From the NCBI GenBank assembly GCA_963849955.1, contig CAWKJU010000031.1:62001-126000 (forward strand): a stretch of 64,000 bases of DNA, in the 5' to 3' direction. The position numbers and the translations under genes were made by a program. Each line of letters starts with the position of its first letter. The stretch's first letter is position 1. Positions 46,017-55,048 of the stretch are shown in pieces. A model generated the notes under the pieces. It saw nothing but the letters and a program-made list of their open reading frames with translations, did no database searches and had not been told where the DNA came from. This DNA is from CAWFGW01 sp963849955 (GTDB lineage Bacteria > Bacteroidota > Bacteroidia > Cytophagales > JAAEPT01).

Positions 46017-46775
46017 ATGGATTACAACAAGTTGAAGGAGACCATACAGAAAATTGCGGTAGATGCTGGTAAGAAAATTTTAGACATCTACGAAAACGAA
46101 GATTTTAGCAAAACTATTGACTTCAAAGCCGATGACTCTCCCCTAACTATTGCTGATAAAGCTTCTCATATCATTATCGATAAAGCGTTAAACGAATTGA
46201 ATTTAAACATTCCAATTCTGTCTGAAGAGGGTGTACAGCCAACTTACGAACAAAGAAAACAATGGACTTCCTTTTGGTGTGTTGATCCGTTAGATGGCAC
46301 AAAAGAGTTTATCAATAGAAATGGAGAGTTCACTGTAAATATTGCCTTAATTGAAGACGGGGAGCCTGTTTTAGGTGTGGTGTATGCACCAGTAACGGAA
46401 ACGATGTACACTGGAGTTAAAGGCGTGGGAGCATTTAAAAATGGCAAGAAGATTTCGGTAAATGATAAGCAAACTGATCGGGTAGCCGTTCGAAGCAAAT
46501 CACACGCTGCCCCAGAAGAACAAGCCGTTTTGGATAGGTATAATGTAGTAGATCAAATATCAGTTGGAAGCTCGTTGAAATTTTGCATGTTAGCTGAGGG
46601 TAAAGCTGATGTATATTACCGTCATGGTCCAACGATGGAGTGGGACACTGCAGCAGGACAAGCCGTAGTAGAAGCAGCAGGAGGTCGAATTTTCCATGAT
46701 AACACAGAAAACAAACTGTTTAGATACAATAAGGAGAATTTACTGAATGGGAGTTTCCTTTGCCTTGGATGGTAG
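46017..46775 (+). CDS. cysQ: 3'(2'),5'-bisphosphate nucleotidase CysQ
   Basis: 252 residues of the inositol monophosphatase superfamily. Metal-site motifs LSEEG (about 62-66), DPLDGTKEFINRNGEFTVNIA (about 85-104) and WDTAAGQAVVEAAGG (about 206-220). Degrades 3'-phosphoadenosine 5'-phosphate, the by-product of PAPS use, to AMP. Co-transcribed with the transporter gene (3 bases apart), and it completes the sulfate-activation set with cysCDN. Confidence 0.95.
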   Translation: MDYNKLKETIQKIAVDAGKKILDIYENEDFSKTIDFKADDSPLTIADKASHIIIDKALNELNLNIPILSEEGVQPTYEQRKQWTSFWCVDPLDGTKEFINRNGEFTVNIALIEDGEPVLGVVYAPVTETMYTGVKGVGAFKNGKKISVNDKQTDRVAVRSKSHAAPEEQAVLDRYNVVDQISVGSSLKFCMLAEGKADVYYRHGPTMEWDTAAGQAVVEAAGGRIFHDNTENKLFRYNKENLLNGSFLCLGW

Positions 46776-46786
46776 ATAAAGTTTTT

Positions 46787-46922
46787 GGCTCTTAGCAATT
46801 AGCTTTTAGCAAAACTAAATCCTGGAGTTTTTGGGGCTTGATCTTGTCGTCCTGAATTTGAATTGATTTAGTGACTAGTATATTTTAGCTAAAGGCTATT
46901 AGCTTAAAACTTAAAGCTCAAA
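46787..46922. repeat. TTAGC-type low-complexity repeats between cysQ and mnmD
   Basis: Several imperfect copies of TTAGC/TTTTAGC/AGCTTAAA, for example CTCTTAGCAATTAGC near 46790 and TTTTAGCTAAAGGCTATTAG near 46883. The word TTTTAGCTAAAGGCTA recurs on the minus strand in the hairpin at 49088-49116. Confidence 0.6.
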
Positions 46923-46924
46923 AT

Positions 46925-47593
46925 ATGAATCCCAAAATAATCACTACAGGAGACGGTTCACAATCGTTGTTTCTAGAAGCGTTAAATGAAACCTACCATT
47001 CGACACATGGTGCGGTGGCGGAATCTCGGCACGTATATTTAGAGATGGGCTTGAAGTTGTTTTTAGATAGAAAAGCACCTGTACGGATTTTAGAAATAGG
47101 TTTTGGAACAGGCTTGAATGCTTTGTTAACCATAGAATTTTGTTTACAGCATAATCTGGAAGTAGAATATCATACACTAGAACCCTTTCCTTTATCAGAA
47201 GAAATATTTAGCCAATTAACTTATTTTGAAGCGATCAATTTTGAGCATTCAAAAGAATGTTTTTTAAAAATGCACGAAGCGGAAAATGGGGAGAAATTAG
47301 AGTTAGAAAAGAACTTCACTTTTACTAAATACCTTAAAAAATTAGAAGATTTTCAATCGGAAGCTCAATTTAATTTAATTTATTTCGATGCTTTTGCACC
47401 AAGCAAACAAGCCGATATGTGGACTCAGGAGCAAATGAATCATTTATTTAATTTAACAGCTAATGAGGGTATTTTAACTACTTACTGTGCCCAGGGGCAA
47501 TTCAAACGCAACTTAAAGGCAGCAGGGTTTATGATGGAAGAATTGCCTGGTCCACCAAACAAAAAAGAGATGACAAGGGGCAGGAGACTCTAA
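46925..47593 (+). CDS. mnmD: MnmD-like tRNA (5-methylaminomethyl-2-thiouridine)-forming methyltransferase
   Basis: 222 residues, SAM-dependent methyltransferase fold of the DUF752/MnmC N-domain family, which methylates the aminomethyl group of wobble uridine 34 in tRNAs. Motifs: SAM loop EIGFGTGLNALLTIEF at about residues 57-72, FDAFAPSKQADMWTQE at about 155-170 and the C-terminal LPGPPNKKEMTRGR. The separate FAD oxidase domain of E. coli MnmC is absent, as in other stand-alone MnmD proteins. It converges on aroK with a 4-base overlap. Confidence 0.93.
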   Translation: MNPKIITTGDGSQSLFLEALNETYHSTHGAVAESRHVYLEMGLKLFLDRKAPVRILEIGFGTGLNALLTIEFCLQHNLEVEYHTLEPFPLSEEIFSQLTYFEAINFEHSKECFLKMHEAENGEKLELEKNFTFTKYLKKLEDFQSEAQFNLIYFDAFAPSKQADMWTQEQMNHLFNLTANEGILTTYCAQGQFKRNLKAAGFMMEELPGPPNKKEMTRGRRL

Positions 47594-48084
47594 CCCTCCA
47601 ACTCTCCCAGTATCTGTTCAACCTTAATATCATCACTTTTTACATGAATCTGACCTTTCGAATAAAAAGGCATCCGCTGTTGATGTTTATTAGTGATTTC
47701 TTCTAATAAAGAATTAACACCATCAAATAAAGGGCGTTTGTTTTTTCCTTTACTCACACGCTTTGTTAGTTCTTCTGGAGAAACATCTATAAAAATAGTT
47801 TTACCGGTTTTATTCATGTAATCTATATTATCAAAAAAACAAGGAGCACCGCCTCCGGTAGAGATAATACAGTTTTCTTTCCGTGCTACCTGATGAAGCA
47901 TAGCTCGTTCAATATCTCGAAAATATGCTTCTCCTTCTTTAGAAAAAATAGCACTAATTGATTTACCTTCCGACTTCTCTATTTCATTATCCATGTCGAT
48001 GAAAGTAAGTTTTAACGCTTGAGCTACTTGCTTGCCAAGAGTAGTTTTTCCAGAACCAGGTAAACCTATCAGGTATATTCTCAT
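47590..48084 (-). CDS. aroK: Shikimate kinase
   Basis: 164 residues; phosphorylates shikimate in aromatic amino-acid synthesis. Walker A GLPGSGKTTLGKQVAQAL at residues 7-24, shikimate-binding FIDMDNEIEKSEGKSI, the GGG motif CIISTGGGAPCF and the LID region KGKNKRPLF. Normal length. Sits alone on the minus strand. Confidence 0.97.
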   Translation of the reverse strand: MRIYLIGLPGSGKTTLGKQVAQALKLTFIDMDNEIEKSEGKSISAIFSKEGEAYFRDIERAMLHQVARKENCIISTGGGAPCFFDNIDYMNKTGKTIFIDVSPEELTKRVSKGKNKRPLFDGVNSLLEEITNKHQQRMPFYSKGQIHVKSDDIKVEQILGELEG

Positions 48085-48183
48085 TGTTTTATTGTATTCG
48101 TTCGTCTTTCGGACTAAAAGGGAGAACCTGTCACTACTATAGATTCTTCATTATGCTTAAGATGATGGTTTTGGACTAAGACT

Positions 48184-48957
48184 TTAATTACAATATTCCA
48201 AAAAGCTATTTACAGCTTTCATAGTTTCTTCTTTCTTTTCAATCATACCCATATGTCCGCATTTTTCATAAATATGCACGACACTTTCTTTAGGCATTCC
48301 ACATTGCTGCATACTGGTTTCATAGGGGACAGCACCATCTTCTTTGCCGATAATGAACATGACGGGTACTTGTATTCCCTCTAATACAGAGGTGCGGTCA
48401 GGGCGATCGCGCATGGCTTTAAGGGTTTCAATCACCGCTAGAGGGTCAGTGTTTTTAGCCACCTTTATTAAGTAGTTAATCTCATAACCATATTTTTCAC
48501 GTGTGGAGTGATCAAACAAGGGGGGTATAAGAGAGGCAGCAAATGTTTCGACACCTTTTTCTTCGATAAATTCAATGGTTTTGTTGCGGTTGGCTTTTTT
48601 CTGATCGGTATCACTGTATGCTGATGAATGAAACAATCCCATCCCCTTTAATTGCTCAGGGTGTTTTTCAGCGAAGGCTAATGTAACATAACCCCCAAGT
48701 GAATGTCCAATCATGGTGCATTTGTCCACGGAAAGGGAGTCAAGTAATTCTTTTACTGCTTCAGCAAAATAGGACATATTGACTTGTGATACTTCTAAAC
48801 GACTTTCACCATAGCCTGGCAGGTCAGGACAAATTACGCGATATTTCTTGGAAAGAAAATTTTCAAAATCGTTCCACAAGGCGTTGCTTTCGCAAAAACC
48901 ATGAATGAGTACCACTACCTCGCCTTGTCCTGTATCAGAATAACTTAAATTCATCAT
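48184..48957 (-). CDS. Alpha/beta hydrolase
   Basis: 257 residues. Alpha/beta hydrolase fold with oxyanion motif LIHGFCESNALW, CPDLPGYGES, nucleophile elbow IGHSLGGYV (serine at about residue 81), acid in IIGKEDGAVP and the histidine in CGHMGMIEKK near the C-terminus. The full catalytic triad is present. Substrate unknown; proteins of this size include esterases, lipases and haloperoxidase-like enzymes. The open frame runs to 49011, but the extra residues are encoded by the TTTCAAGTT repeats at 48973-49000, so I start at the ATG ending at 48957. Confidence 0.9.
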   Translation of the reverse strand: MMNLSYSDTGQGEVVVLIHGFCESNALWNDFENFLSKKYRVICPDLPGYGESRLEVSQVNMSYFAEAVKELLDSLSVDKCTMIGHSLGGYVTLAFAEKHPEQLKGMGLFHSSAYSDTDQKKANRNKTIEFIEEKGVETFAASLIPPLFDHSTREKYGYEINYLIKVAKNTDPLAVIETLKAMRDRPDRTSVLEGIQVPVMFIIGKEDGAVPYETSMQQCGMPKESVVHIYEKCGHMGMIEKKEETMKAVNSFLEYCN

Positions 48958-48972
48958 ATTGTTCGTTTCGTA

Positions 48973-49000
48973 TTTCAAGTTACAGGTTTCAAGTTTAAAA
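48973..49000. repeat. Imperfect 14-mer tandem upstream of the hydrolase gene
   Basis: TTTCAAGTTACAGG followed by TTTCAAGTTTAAAA, similar in period and composition to the 14-mers beside cysD. Confidence 0.55.
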
Positions 49001-49087
49001 ATTAAGTTCAAAGCTGAAATGTGAAAACCGAAACTTAAAACAAAAAAGCGGGTAGGTACAAAAAAGTCAGACCTTTGGAAATCTAAA

Positions 49088-49116
49088 TTAAGTTTTAGCC
49101 TTTAGCTAAAACTTAA
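49088..49116. repeat. 12-bp perfect palindrome after recX
   Basis: Arms TTAAGTTTTAGC and GCTAAAACTTAA with loop CTTTA, ending 10 bases beyond the recX stop. It lacks a T-run on the recX strand, so it may be a repeat element rather than a terminator. Confidence 0.6.
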
Positions 49117-49126
49117 CCGTAATAAG

Positions 49127-49594
49127 CTATTCAGCATAACAATCAAAAATCAGTTCCATCTCAAAACCTTTTTGTTGAAGGTAAGCGATGACTTTTTGTT
49201 TTCGTTTCAACGGATTTACATTTTTTAACTCCAATGTTTTTTTTTGAATTAATGAAGTAATCGTTTGTCTATAAAGGTCTTTTGGAAGTTTTAGCAGGTG
49301 TTTTTGTATAAGACTTTCAGACACATTTTTACTTCTTAGATGCGCTTTAATTTTTATTTTACCCCACTTTTTCAAATTAAATTTCCCTTGAACATAAGCA
49401 TGAGTAAACCGATCTTCGTCTAAGTACTTTTCATCAATTAAAAAATCGATCAGTTCTTCTATTTCTTCTTCGCTTAATCCAAAGTCACGTAACTTTGTTC
49501 GCACTTCGTATTCACAACGGTCTTGAAAAGCACAATAACGGGCAATTTTGAGTTTAGCTTGGTGTGCGTTCACTAGTTTCTTAGGAAAGTTCAT
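49127..49594 (-). CDS. recX: Regulatory protein RecX
   Basis: 155 residues. Three-helix repeats characteristic of RecX: ARYCAFQDRCEYEVRTKLRD, EEIEELIDFLIDEKYLDEDRF, AYVQGKFNLKKWGKIKIKAHL. RecX binds RecA filaments and limits recombinase activity. No recA adjacent. Its ATG overlaps the end of the O-antigen ligase gene by 14 bases, so the two are co-transcribed although functionally unrelated. Confidence 0.94.
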   Translation of the reverse strand: MNFPKKLVNAHQAKLKIARYCAFQDRCEYEVRTKLRDFGLSEEEIEELIDFLIDEKYLDEDRFTHAYVQGKFNLKKWGKIKIKAHLRSKNVSESLIQKHLLKLPKDLYRQTITSLIQKKTLELKNVNPLKRKQKVIAYLQQKGFEMELIFDCYAE

Positions 49595-50849
49595 TCGCTC
49601 GTTTCCATTTAAGGTACGAAAGTGCCATTAAAATAAAAATAGCAGCATAGGCTAGTCCAAGTTGTGTTTCTAAGGTACCTTCTACTAAAAAGGATATGCT
49701 AATAATAAGGTATTGAAAAGAAAAAAAAATGTCTTTTTTCCAATTGTTTAAATGAAAGAGCGGGAAATAAAAGAAGAATAAAAATGCCACTGTACCCACT
49801 ATACCAAATGCTGTGAGGCAAAGTAAATACTGGTTGTGAGGAATCAACCATTTGTCTTGTTTTATGATTTGATAATTACGGATGTACTGCAATTCAACCT
49901 CACGATGTAAATTCCCTATGCCGACCCCAAACACAGGTTTTTTCTGAAATAACTCCCATGCAACTTGGTATGACAGCACACGAGCAGTGATGGAGTGGTA
50001 GTTTGCACTGTACACATCATTAATATGTGAGAAATCAGTTATGGTATTTTCAACTTTATTGCGAATAGTAGGTACTGTTAGAGCACCAATTATGGGGAGG
50101 ATGATTAGACTACTTAACAATAAAATTGCGATTTTTTTTCTCTTTGATGATAACACTCCAGCAATTGCTGCAATAAAGCAAGTCGCATAAAGAGCAACTA
50201 AGCCACTTCTAACCGCTAGGAGATGTGCAAAAGCGAAGAGGAAGATGATGAGGAAGATAAGTAGTGTGCGTTCGTGTTTCCACCAGCCCATTGAAAATTT
50301 TGAAATAAACAAATAAGCTCCTGAACAGACAGCTGTTGCGAGCATCAATGAATACCTGACATGATTTGCTGCTACTGGTAATGCTTTAGAGGTTAGGTAT
50401 AAGGTGTTGATTTCCTCAAAATTGAAGATATAGTTAACTACTGAGCCAATTGCGGTGATTACTGTTGCTAGAAAAAAAAGATAAAGTAGTGTATGAAATT
50501 CTTTTTTACTAAGCCCCGGTAATAAAATAAATCCAAGAGGTAGCAATATCAAAGGGAGTTTCATAAAGAGAACGGATAAAAAATGATTCATGTTCACGCT
50601 TTCTGTGCAAAAAATGTAAGTGAGGTGAAGTAAATAAACACCACAAAAAACTAATAACGATGTATTGATTTTTGAAGTCTTAAACGAAAAGGTTCGAAGG
50701 TTAATTAGCGTGGAGATAAAAAAACCACCTAAGGCAATGCTTAAGAATGCTCGAGCCACTTGTGTGGTATATAATCCAATAAGAATTGACGCTAAGAAAA
50801 AGAGCGAAAAATTTTTAGGTGTAAATAGTCTCGTAAGCGATTTTAACAT
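49581..50849 (-). CDS. O-antigen ligase/polymerase family (Wzy_C) membrane protein
   Basis: 422 residues with about ten membrane helices and one large extracytoplasmic loop (about residues 260-325) containing ITARVLSYQVAWELFQKKPVFGVGIGNL, the segment typical of the Wzy_C/O-antigen ligase domain, and NQYLLCLTAFGIVG after it. Members join or polymerise surface polysaccharide. No glycosyltransferase genes are near, so its substrate cannot be told. Divergent from murF-alr; TATATTTG lies about 24 bases before the ATG on its strand. Confidence 0.88.
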   Translation of the reverse strand: MLKSLTRLFTPKNFSLFFLASILIGLYTTQVARAFLSIALGGFFISTLINLRTFSFKTSKINTSLLVFCGVYLLHLTYIFCTESVNMNHFLSVLFMKLPLILLPLGFILLPGLSKKEFHTLLYLFFLATVITAIGSVVNYIFNFEEINTLYLTSKALPVAANHVRYSLMLATAVCSGAYLFISKFSMGWWKHERTLLIFLIIFLFAFAHLLAVRSGLVALYATCFIAAIAGVLSSKRKKIAILLLSSLIILPIIGALTVPTIRNKVENTITDFSHINDVYSANYHSITARVLSYQVAWELFQKKPVFGVGIGNLHREVELQYIRNYQIIKQDKWLIPHNQYLLCLTAFGIVGTVAFLFFFYFPLFHLNNWKKDIFFSFQYLIISISFLVEGTLETQLGLAYAAIFILMALSYLKWKRANELS

Positions 50850-50903
50850 CTGCTGGGGTTGAAATCCGCTTCAAATATACACAGAATTTTGTAGCTTGGA
50901 AGT

Positions 50904-53321
50904 GTGGAGTGGCAATTGAAAAAAATAGCAAGGGATTTAGATGTGAACAGTGATTCTTTACCTGAAATGGTAATTAATCATATTTCTATTGATAGCCGCA
51001 CCATTTTACAACCTGAATCTACGCTTTTCATTGCTTTGTCTGGTGAAAGGCATAATGCACATCAATACATTCCCGACTTGATTAAACGAGGCGTGAAAGC
51101 TTTTTTAGTACAGGAACCAGTGGCTGGAAAAGCGACTTTTATACCTGTAGATAACACACTTGCAGCCTTTCAGCAGTTAGCAAAAAACTATCGAAATCAG
51201 TTTTCTTTGGAAGTAATTGGAGTTACAGGTAGCAACGGAAAAACAATTGTGAAGGAATGGTTGTGGCAATGTTTGCGAAGTAAGTTTACTACCGTCAAGA
51301 GTCCTAAAAGTTATAACTCACAAGTAGGGGTTCCCTTGTCGCTTTTCCAGTTATCGGCCTCGCATGAAGTGGGTGTTTTTGAGGCTGGTATATCTCTACC
51401 CAATGAAATGAAAAAGTTGGAACAAATCATTCAACCAACATTGGGTGTGCTAACCAACCTTGGTTCCGCTCACGATGAAGGGTTTGAAAGCCGTGAAGAA
51501 AAGCTTGCAGAGAAATTAAAACTTTTTGCCCATACACAAACAATAATCTATTGTTCCGATCACAGCCTGGTACATGAAAATATAACCAAATATGTGCCCA
51601 GAGAAAAGCTGTTTTCTTGGGGAAAGCAAGGGAATGACTTACGTGTAGAACAAATTGGCGAGCTGTTTAAATTTCAGTTTAGCGAAGGCAAATTTCAGTT
51701 GAAATTACCTTTTAATGATCAAGCCTCCATCGAAAATTGTGTGCATGTGATAGCTGTGTTATTGCTTAAAGGATTCAATACAGAAGAAATTCAAACCCAA
51801 ATCGCTCGTTTAACCGCGGTGGATATGCGGTTGAAGTTAACACAGGGTAACTACAATAGCTTAATCGTAGATGATTCATATAGCAATGATTTACCCGCAT
51901 TGGACTTAGCTCTAAACTTTTTGAAAAAACATCAACAAGGAAAACAAGCCGCAGTGGTGCTTTCAGATATCCTAGAGTCGGGATTGTCCAACGAAACGCT
52001 TTATCAGGAAGTGGCTGATTTAGTGAATGCAGTTCAGCCCCAGTTTGTGGTACTTATCGGAACTCATATCACAAAATTTCATAGTCATTTTCGAGGGCAG
52101 GTATTTGACTTTGACACCACTGAAAACTTCATAAACCAATTTGACTTTGCCGCTTTTCATCAAAAGATTCTCCTGATAAAAGGTGCTCGTAGGTTTGCAT
52201 TTGAAAAAATTGTAAAAAAAATCAGTAGTAGTGTACACGAAACCACCTTGGAAGTCAATTTGGATTTGATGGTACATAACCTTAATTATTTCAAATCACA
52301 GTTGAAGAAAACTACTCAAGTGATGGCAATGGTCAAGGCCTATGCGTATGGTAGTGGTTATTTGGAAGTAGCTCATGCGTTACATTTTCAGCAAATAGAT
52401 TACTTAGCAGTAGCCTATGTTGATGAAGGAGTCGATTTAAGAAATAACGGTATAGATACACCGATTATGGTGATGAATGTAGAACCTGAGAATTTTGATA
52501 AGCTAGAAACTCATCATTTAGAACCCGAAGTGTTTCGGTTAGATCAATTAAAAGCCTATGGAGAGCTGGCCCTTAACGATTTTTCTATTCACCTGAAATT
52601 GGATACTGGGATGCATCGCCTGGGTTTTGATTCAACTGAGGTTGATGAACTAATTGTTGCGCTTAACACCTATCCAAAGGTGAAAATTAAGAGCGTTTTC
52701 ACTCACTTATCTTCTGCGGACGACATCAAGGAAAAAGCCTTCACAGAAAACCAATTAAATCTTTTTGATGAATTAGCGCTAAAAATTCAGAACGTATGTA
52801 ACTATCCCATTATGAAACACGCATTAAACTCGGCTGGGATTCAATTTTTTCCAGAACACCAATATGATATGGTACGCTTAGGGATCGGTTTGTATGGGAT
52901 AGGGGTTAGTGACTCTGCACGAAAAAACTTGGCCGTTATAGGAACACTTAAAAGTCGTGTTTCACAAGTGAAAACCGTAGCCAAAGGTGAAAGCATCGGG
53001 TACAACCGAAAATGGAAAGCCGAAAACGAAATGAAAATTGCAACCATAGCCATCGGTTATGCTGATGGTTACGACCGAGGATTTTCCAACGGAGTAGGGC
53101 AAGTTTTCATCGCTAACACCATTCGTCCAGTAGTCGGCAACGTCTGCATGGATATGATTATGGTAGATGTCACTGATTTGGCTGTAAAAGTGAATGACGA
53201 AGTAGAACTTTTTGGTCCGAACATTTCATGGGAAACTCAAGCCCAAAAAATCAATACCATTTCTTATGAGCTATTAACTGGAATAGGTGAACGGGTGAAA
53301 AGGGTGTTTTTTGAGGGATAG
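50904..53321 (+). CDS. murF-alr: Bifunctional UDP-N-acetylmuramoyl-tripeptide:D-Ala-D-Ala ligase / alanine racemase
   Basis: 805 residues, a fusion of two peptidoglycan-precursor enzymes known in Bacteroidota. Residues 1-~440 are MurF: ATP loop VTGSNGKTIVKEWL at about 107-120, NSQVGVPLSLF, and the C-terminal DDSYSNDLPALDLAL. From ~448 the alanine racemase begins (LEVNLDLMVHNLNYF), with the PLP lysine in AMVKAYAYGSG at about 478, a substrate region LKLDTGMHRLGF, the catalytic tyrosine segment SIGYNRKWKAE and VVGNVCMDMIMVDVT. The fused racemase supplies D-alanine for the ligase step. The start is GTG at 50904 (MEWQLKKIARDL), with TAGCTTGG ending 4 bases before it. Confidence 0.96.
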   Translation: MEWQLKKIARDLDVNSDSLPEMVINHISIDSRTILQPESTLFIALSGERHNAHQYIPDLIKRGVKAFLVQEPVAGKATFIPVDNTLAAFQQLAKNYRNQFSLEVIGVTGSNGKTIVKEWLWQCLRSKFTTVKSPKSYNSQVGVPLSLFQLSASHEVGVFEAGISLPNEMKKLEQIIQPTLGVLTNLGSAHDEGFESREEKLAEKLKLFAHTQTIIYCSDHSLVHENITKYVPREKLFSWGKQGNDLRVEQIGELFKFQFSEGKFQLKLPFNDQASIENCVHVIAVLLLKGFNTEEIQTQIARLTAVDMRLKLTQGNYNSLIVDDSYSNDLPALDLALNFLKKHQQGKQAAVVLSDILESGLSNETLYQEVADLVNAVQPQFVVLIGTHITKFHSHFRGQVFDFDTTENFINQFDFAAFHQKILLIKGARRFAFEKIVKKISSSVHETTLEVNLDLMVHNLNYFKSQLKKTTQVMAMVKAYAYGSGYLEVAHALHFQQIDYLAVAYVDEGVDLRNNGIDTPIMVMNVEPENFDKLETHHLEPEVFRLDQLKAYGELALNDFSIHLKLDTGMHRLGFDSTEVDELIVALNTYPKVKIKSVFTHLSSADDIKEKAFTENQLNLFDELALKIQNVCNYPIMKHALNSAGIQFFPEHQYDMVRLGIGLYGIGVSDSARKNLAVIGTLKSRVSQVKTVAKGESIGYNRKWKAENEMKIATIAIGYADGYDRGFSNGVGQVFIANTIRPVVGNVCMDMIMVDVTDLAVKVNDEVELFGPNISWETQAQKINTISYELLTGIGERVKRVFFEG

Positions 53322-53423
53322 AAATTGTTTTGTCAATCTGGCTAAAGAAAAATTTCTAGAGTTCATTATTAACTCTTTGAAGTTCTGTAAGTCCATCTTA
53401 GTGGCTTGCTTATATATTAAAGT

Positions 53424-53770
53424 ATGAAAAAATTAATATCACTACTTCTGGCGATGGTTGCTTGGTTTGCTGTGTTAACCAATACTATTTAATGGTAGAA
53501 AATCAGGTTGTTCCAGTACAGTAAACAACTGTACGATTTTTTAGCTTTTTCATCATCTTGACAAATTTACTTGTCGCGTTATATTTCTCCTTCTCCATTG
53601 GTATAAATAAGGCTGATTTCTTATCTGGAATTATAAAGCCTGGAAAGCTTACAGCTGTTACGGTTTACATTACTATTGTAGGACTCATTTATCAAATTCT
53701 TCTGCGACCAATCTGGGATCCACAAGGTCTTCAACGAATTATAAATGAACTGCTACACCTTTTGGTGTGA
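53424..53770 (+). pseudogene. Decayed Pr6Pr family membrane protein gene
   Basis: Three pieces read as one protein. MKKLISLLLAMVAWFAVLTNTI (53424-53492, frame 0) ends in TAA; MVENQVVPVQ starts at 53492 in another frame and stops at TAA 53522-53524; the same frame then continues TTVRFFSFFIILTNLLVALYF, KLTAVTVYITIVGLIYQILL and DPQGLQRIINELLHLLV to a TGA at 53768-53770. The joined sequence resembles Pr6Pr-type proteins (six-helix membrane proteins, ~200 residues), which carry FF-x-FFTILTN and VYxTVVGLxY-like segments. There is one frameshift, one internal stop, and the last ~80 residues are missing. I know the family from memory, so the name is moderately sure; the frame damage is directly visible. 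Confidence 0.7.
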
Positions 53771-53863
53771 TTTGTTTTTGGGTTTTACTAAATCACACTA
53801 AGTTTAGTATTTATCATTTTTTGAAATGTATCTTTATCCATCAATGAATTGAAAATAGCTTGA

Positions 53864-55048
53864 ATGAGTTCTAAAGAAGTTTCTTTTGATTATATCATCG
53901 CAGGTTCTGGTTGTGCAGGGTTGAGTCTACTCTATCGTATAATCAAAGAACCCACATTAAGCAGTAAGAAGGTTTTGGTGATCGACAAAGAAGCTAAAAC
54001 TCACAATGACCGTACCTGGTGTTTTTGGGAAAATGAACCAGGGTTGTTTGAGTCCATTGTGCATCATCAATGGCAAAAATTACTATTTCATGCGCCTGAA
54101 TTTTCTAAGCAATTGGACTTAAAAAATCAAACTTACAAAATGATTCAGGGCATCGACTTTTATAATTACGTACTCGAATTTGCTAAAACGTTTACTAACG
54201 TATTTTTTACTTATGAAAACATTGAAAACATTGAATGCAACAACGACTGTGCAGTAGTAAAAACGCATTTAGCGAGCTATTCAGCACCTTTTGTATTTAA
54301 CTCTACTCACTTATTTCACCCAAAAATGACAGTAAAAAACTCATTATTGCAACATTTTGAAGGTTGGGTGATAAAAACAAAGAAACCCTTTTTTGATGAA
54401 ACCACGGGCACTTTGATGGACTTTCGGTTAAATCAAAAAAATGGAGCAACATTTATGTATGTCTTGCCTACAAGCCCAACAGAAGCTTTAGTAGAATATA
54501 CTTTGTTTAGTCCGGAATTGTTAGATAAACATGTATATAAAAAGGAACTCAAAAGCTATATTAAAGACTATTTGGCTATTGAGGACTATGATATTGTCCA
54601 CGAAGAATTTGGCGTCATCCCGATGTCGTTAGCAGATTTTCCTCAGCGTATGAGTTCACAAAGTCGAATTATCAATATCGGTACGGCAGGTGGTTTTACG
54701 AAAGCAAGTAGCGGCTATACATTTCAGTTTATTCAGAAAAACAGTAAAGCGATAGTTGATAAGTTGAAAGCGGGAAAAGCCCCTGTTCAAAAACAGACCT
54801 TCCGTGACAAGATGTTTCAATGGTATGATTATACGTTGTTGGATGTGCTTTTGTCAAATAAAATGACTGGTAAAGCTGTTTTTTCTACCATGTTTAAGAA
54901 ACTTTCTGCCGAAAAAATTCTCCTGTTTTTAAATAATGAAAGCTCCATTTTTGACGAGTTGAAGATTGTGAGTAGTTTGCCAATTATACCCTTTTTAACT
55001 TCCGGCATTAAACAACTAAAGCGTAGCATAAGCGCTAAGGACTGCTAA
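53864..55048 (+). CDS. Lycopene cyclase family protein
   Basis: 394 residues. N-terminal FAD/NAD-binding loop YIIAGSGCAGLSLLYRI (about residues 10-26), KTHNDRTWCFWE, an internal FGVIPMSLADF and the NIGTAGGFTKASSGYTFQFI motif shared by CrtY/CrtL-type lycopene cyclases. It closes the ends of lycopene to beta-rings, leading to beta-carotene and derived pigments such as zeaxanthin or retinal precursors. Other carotenoid genes are not in the window. No clear promoter; the decayed Pr6Pr gene lies upstream. Confidence 0.93.
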   Translation: MSSKEVSFDYIIAGSGCAGLSLLYRIIKEPTLSSKKVLVIDKEAKTHNDRTWCFWENEPGLFESIVHHQWQKLLFHAPEFSKQLDLKNQTYKMIQGIDFYNYVLEFAKTFTNVFFTYENIENIECNNDCAVVKTHLASYSAPFVFNSTHLFHPKMTVKNSLLQHFEGWVIKTKKPFFDETTGTLMDFRLNQKNGATFMYVLPTSPTEALVEYTLFSPELLDKHVYKKELKSYIKDYLAIEDYDIVHEEFGVIPMSLADFPQRMSSQSRIINIGTAGGFTKASSGYTFQFIQKNSKAIVDKLKAGKAPVQKQTFRDKMFQWYDYTLLDVLLSNKMTGKAVFSTMFKKLSAEKILLFLNNESSIFDELKIVSSLPIIPFLTSGIKQLKRSISAKDC

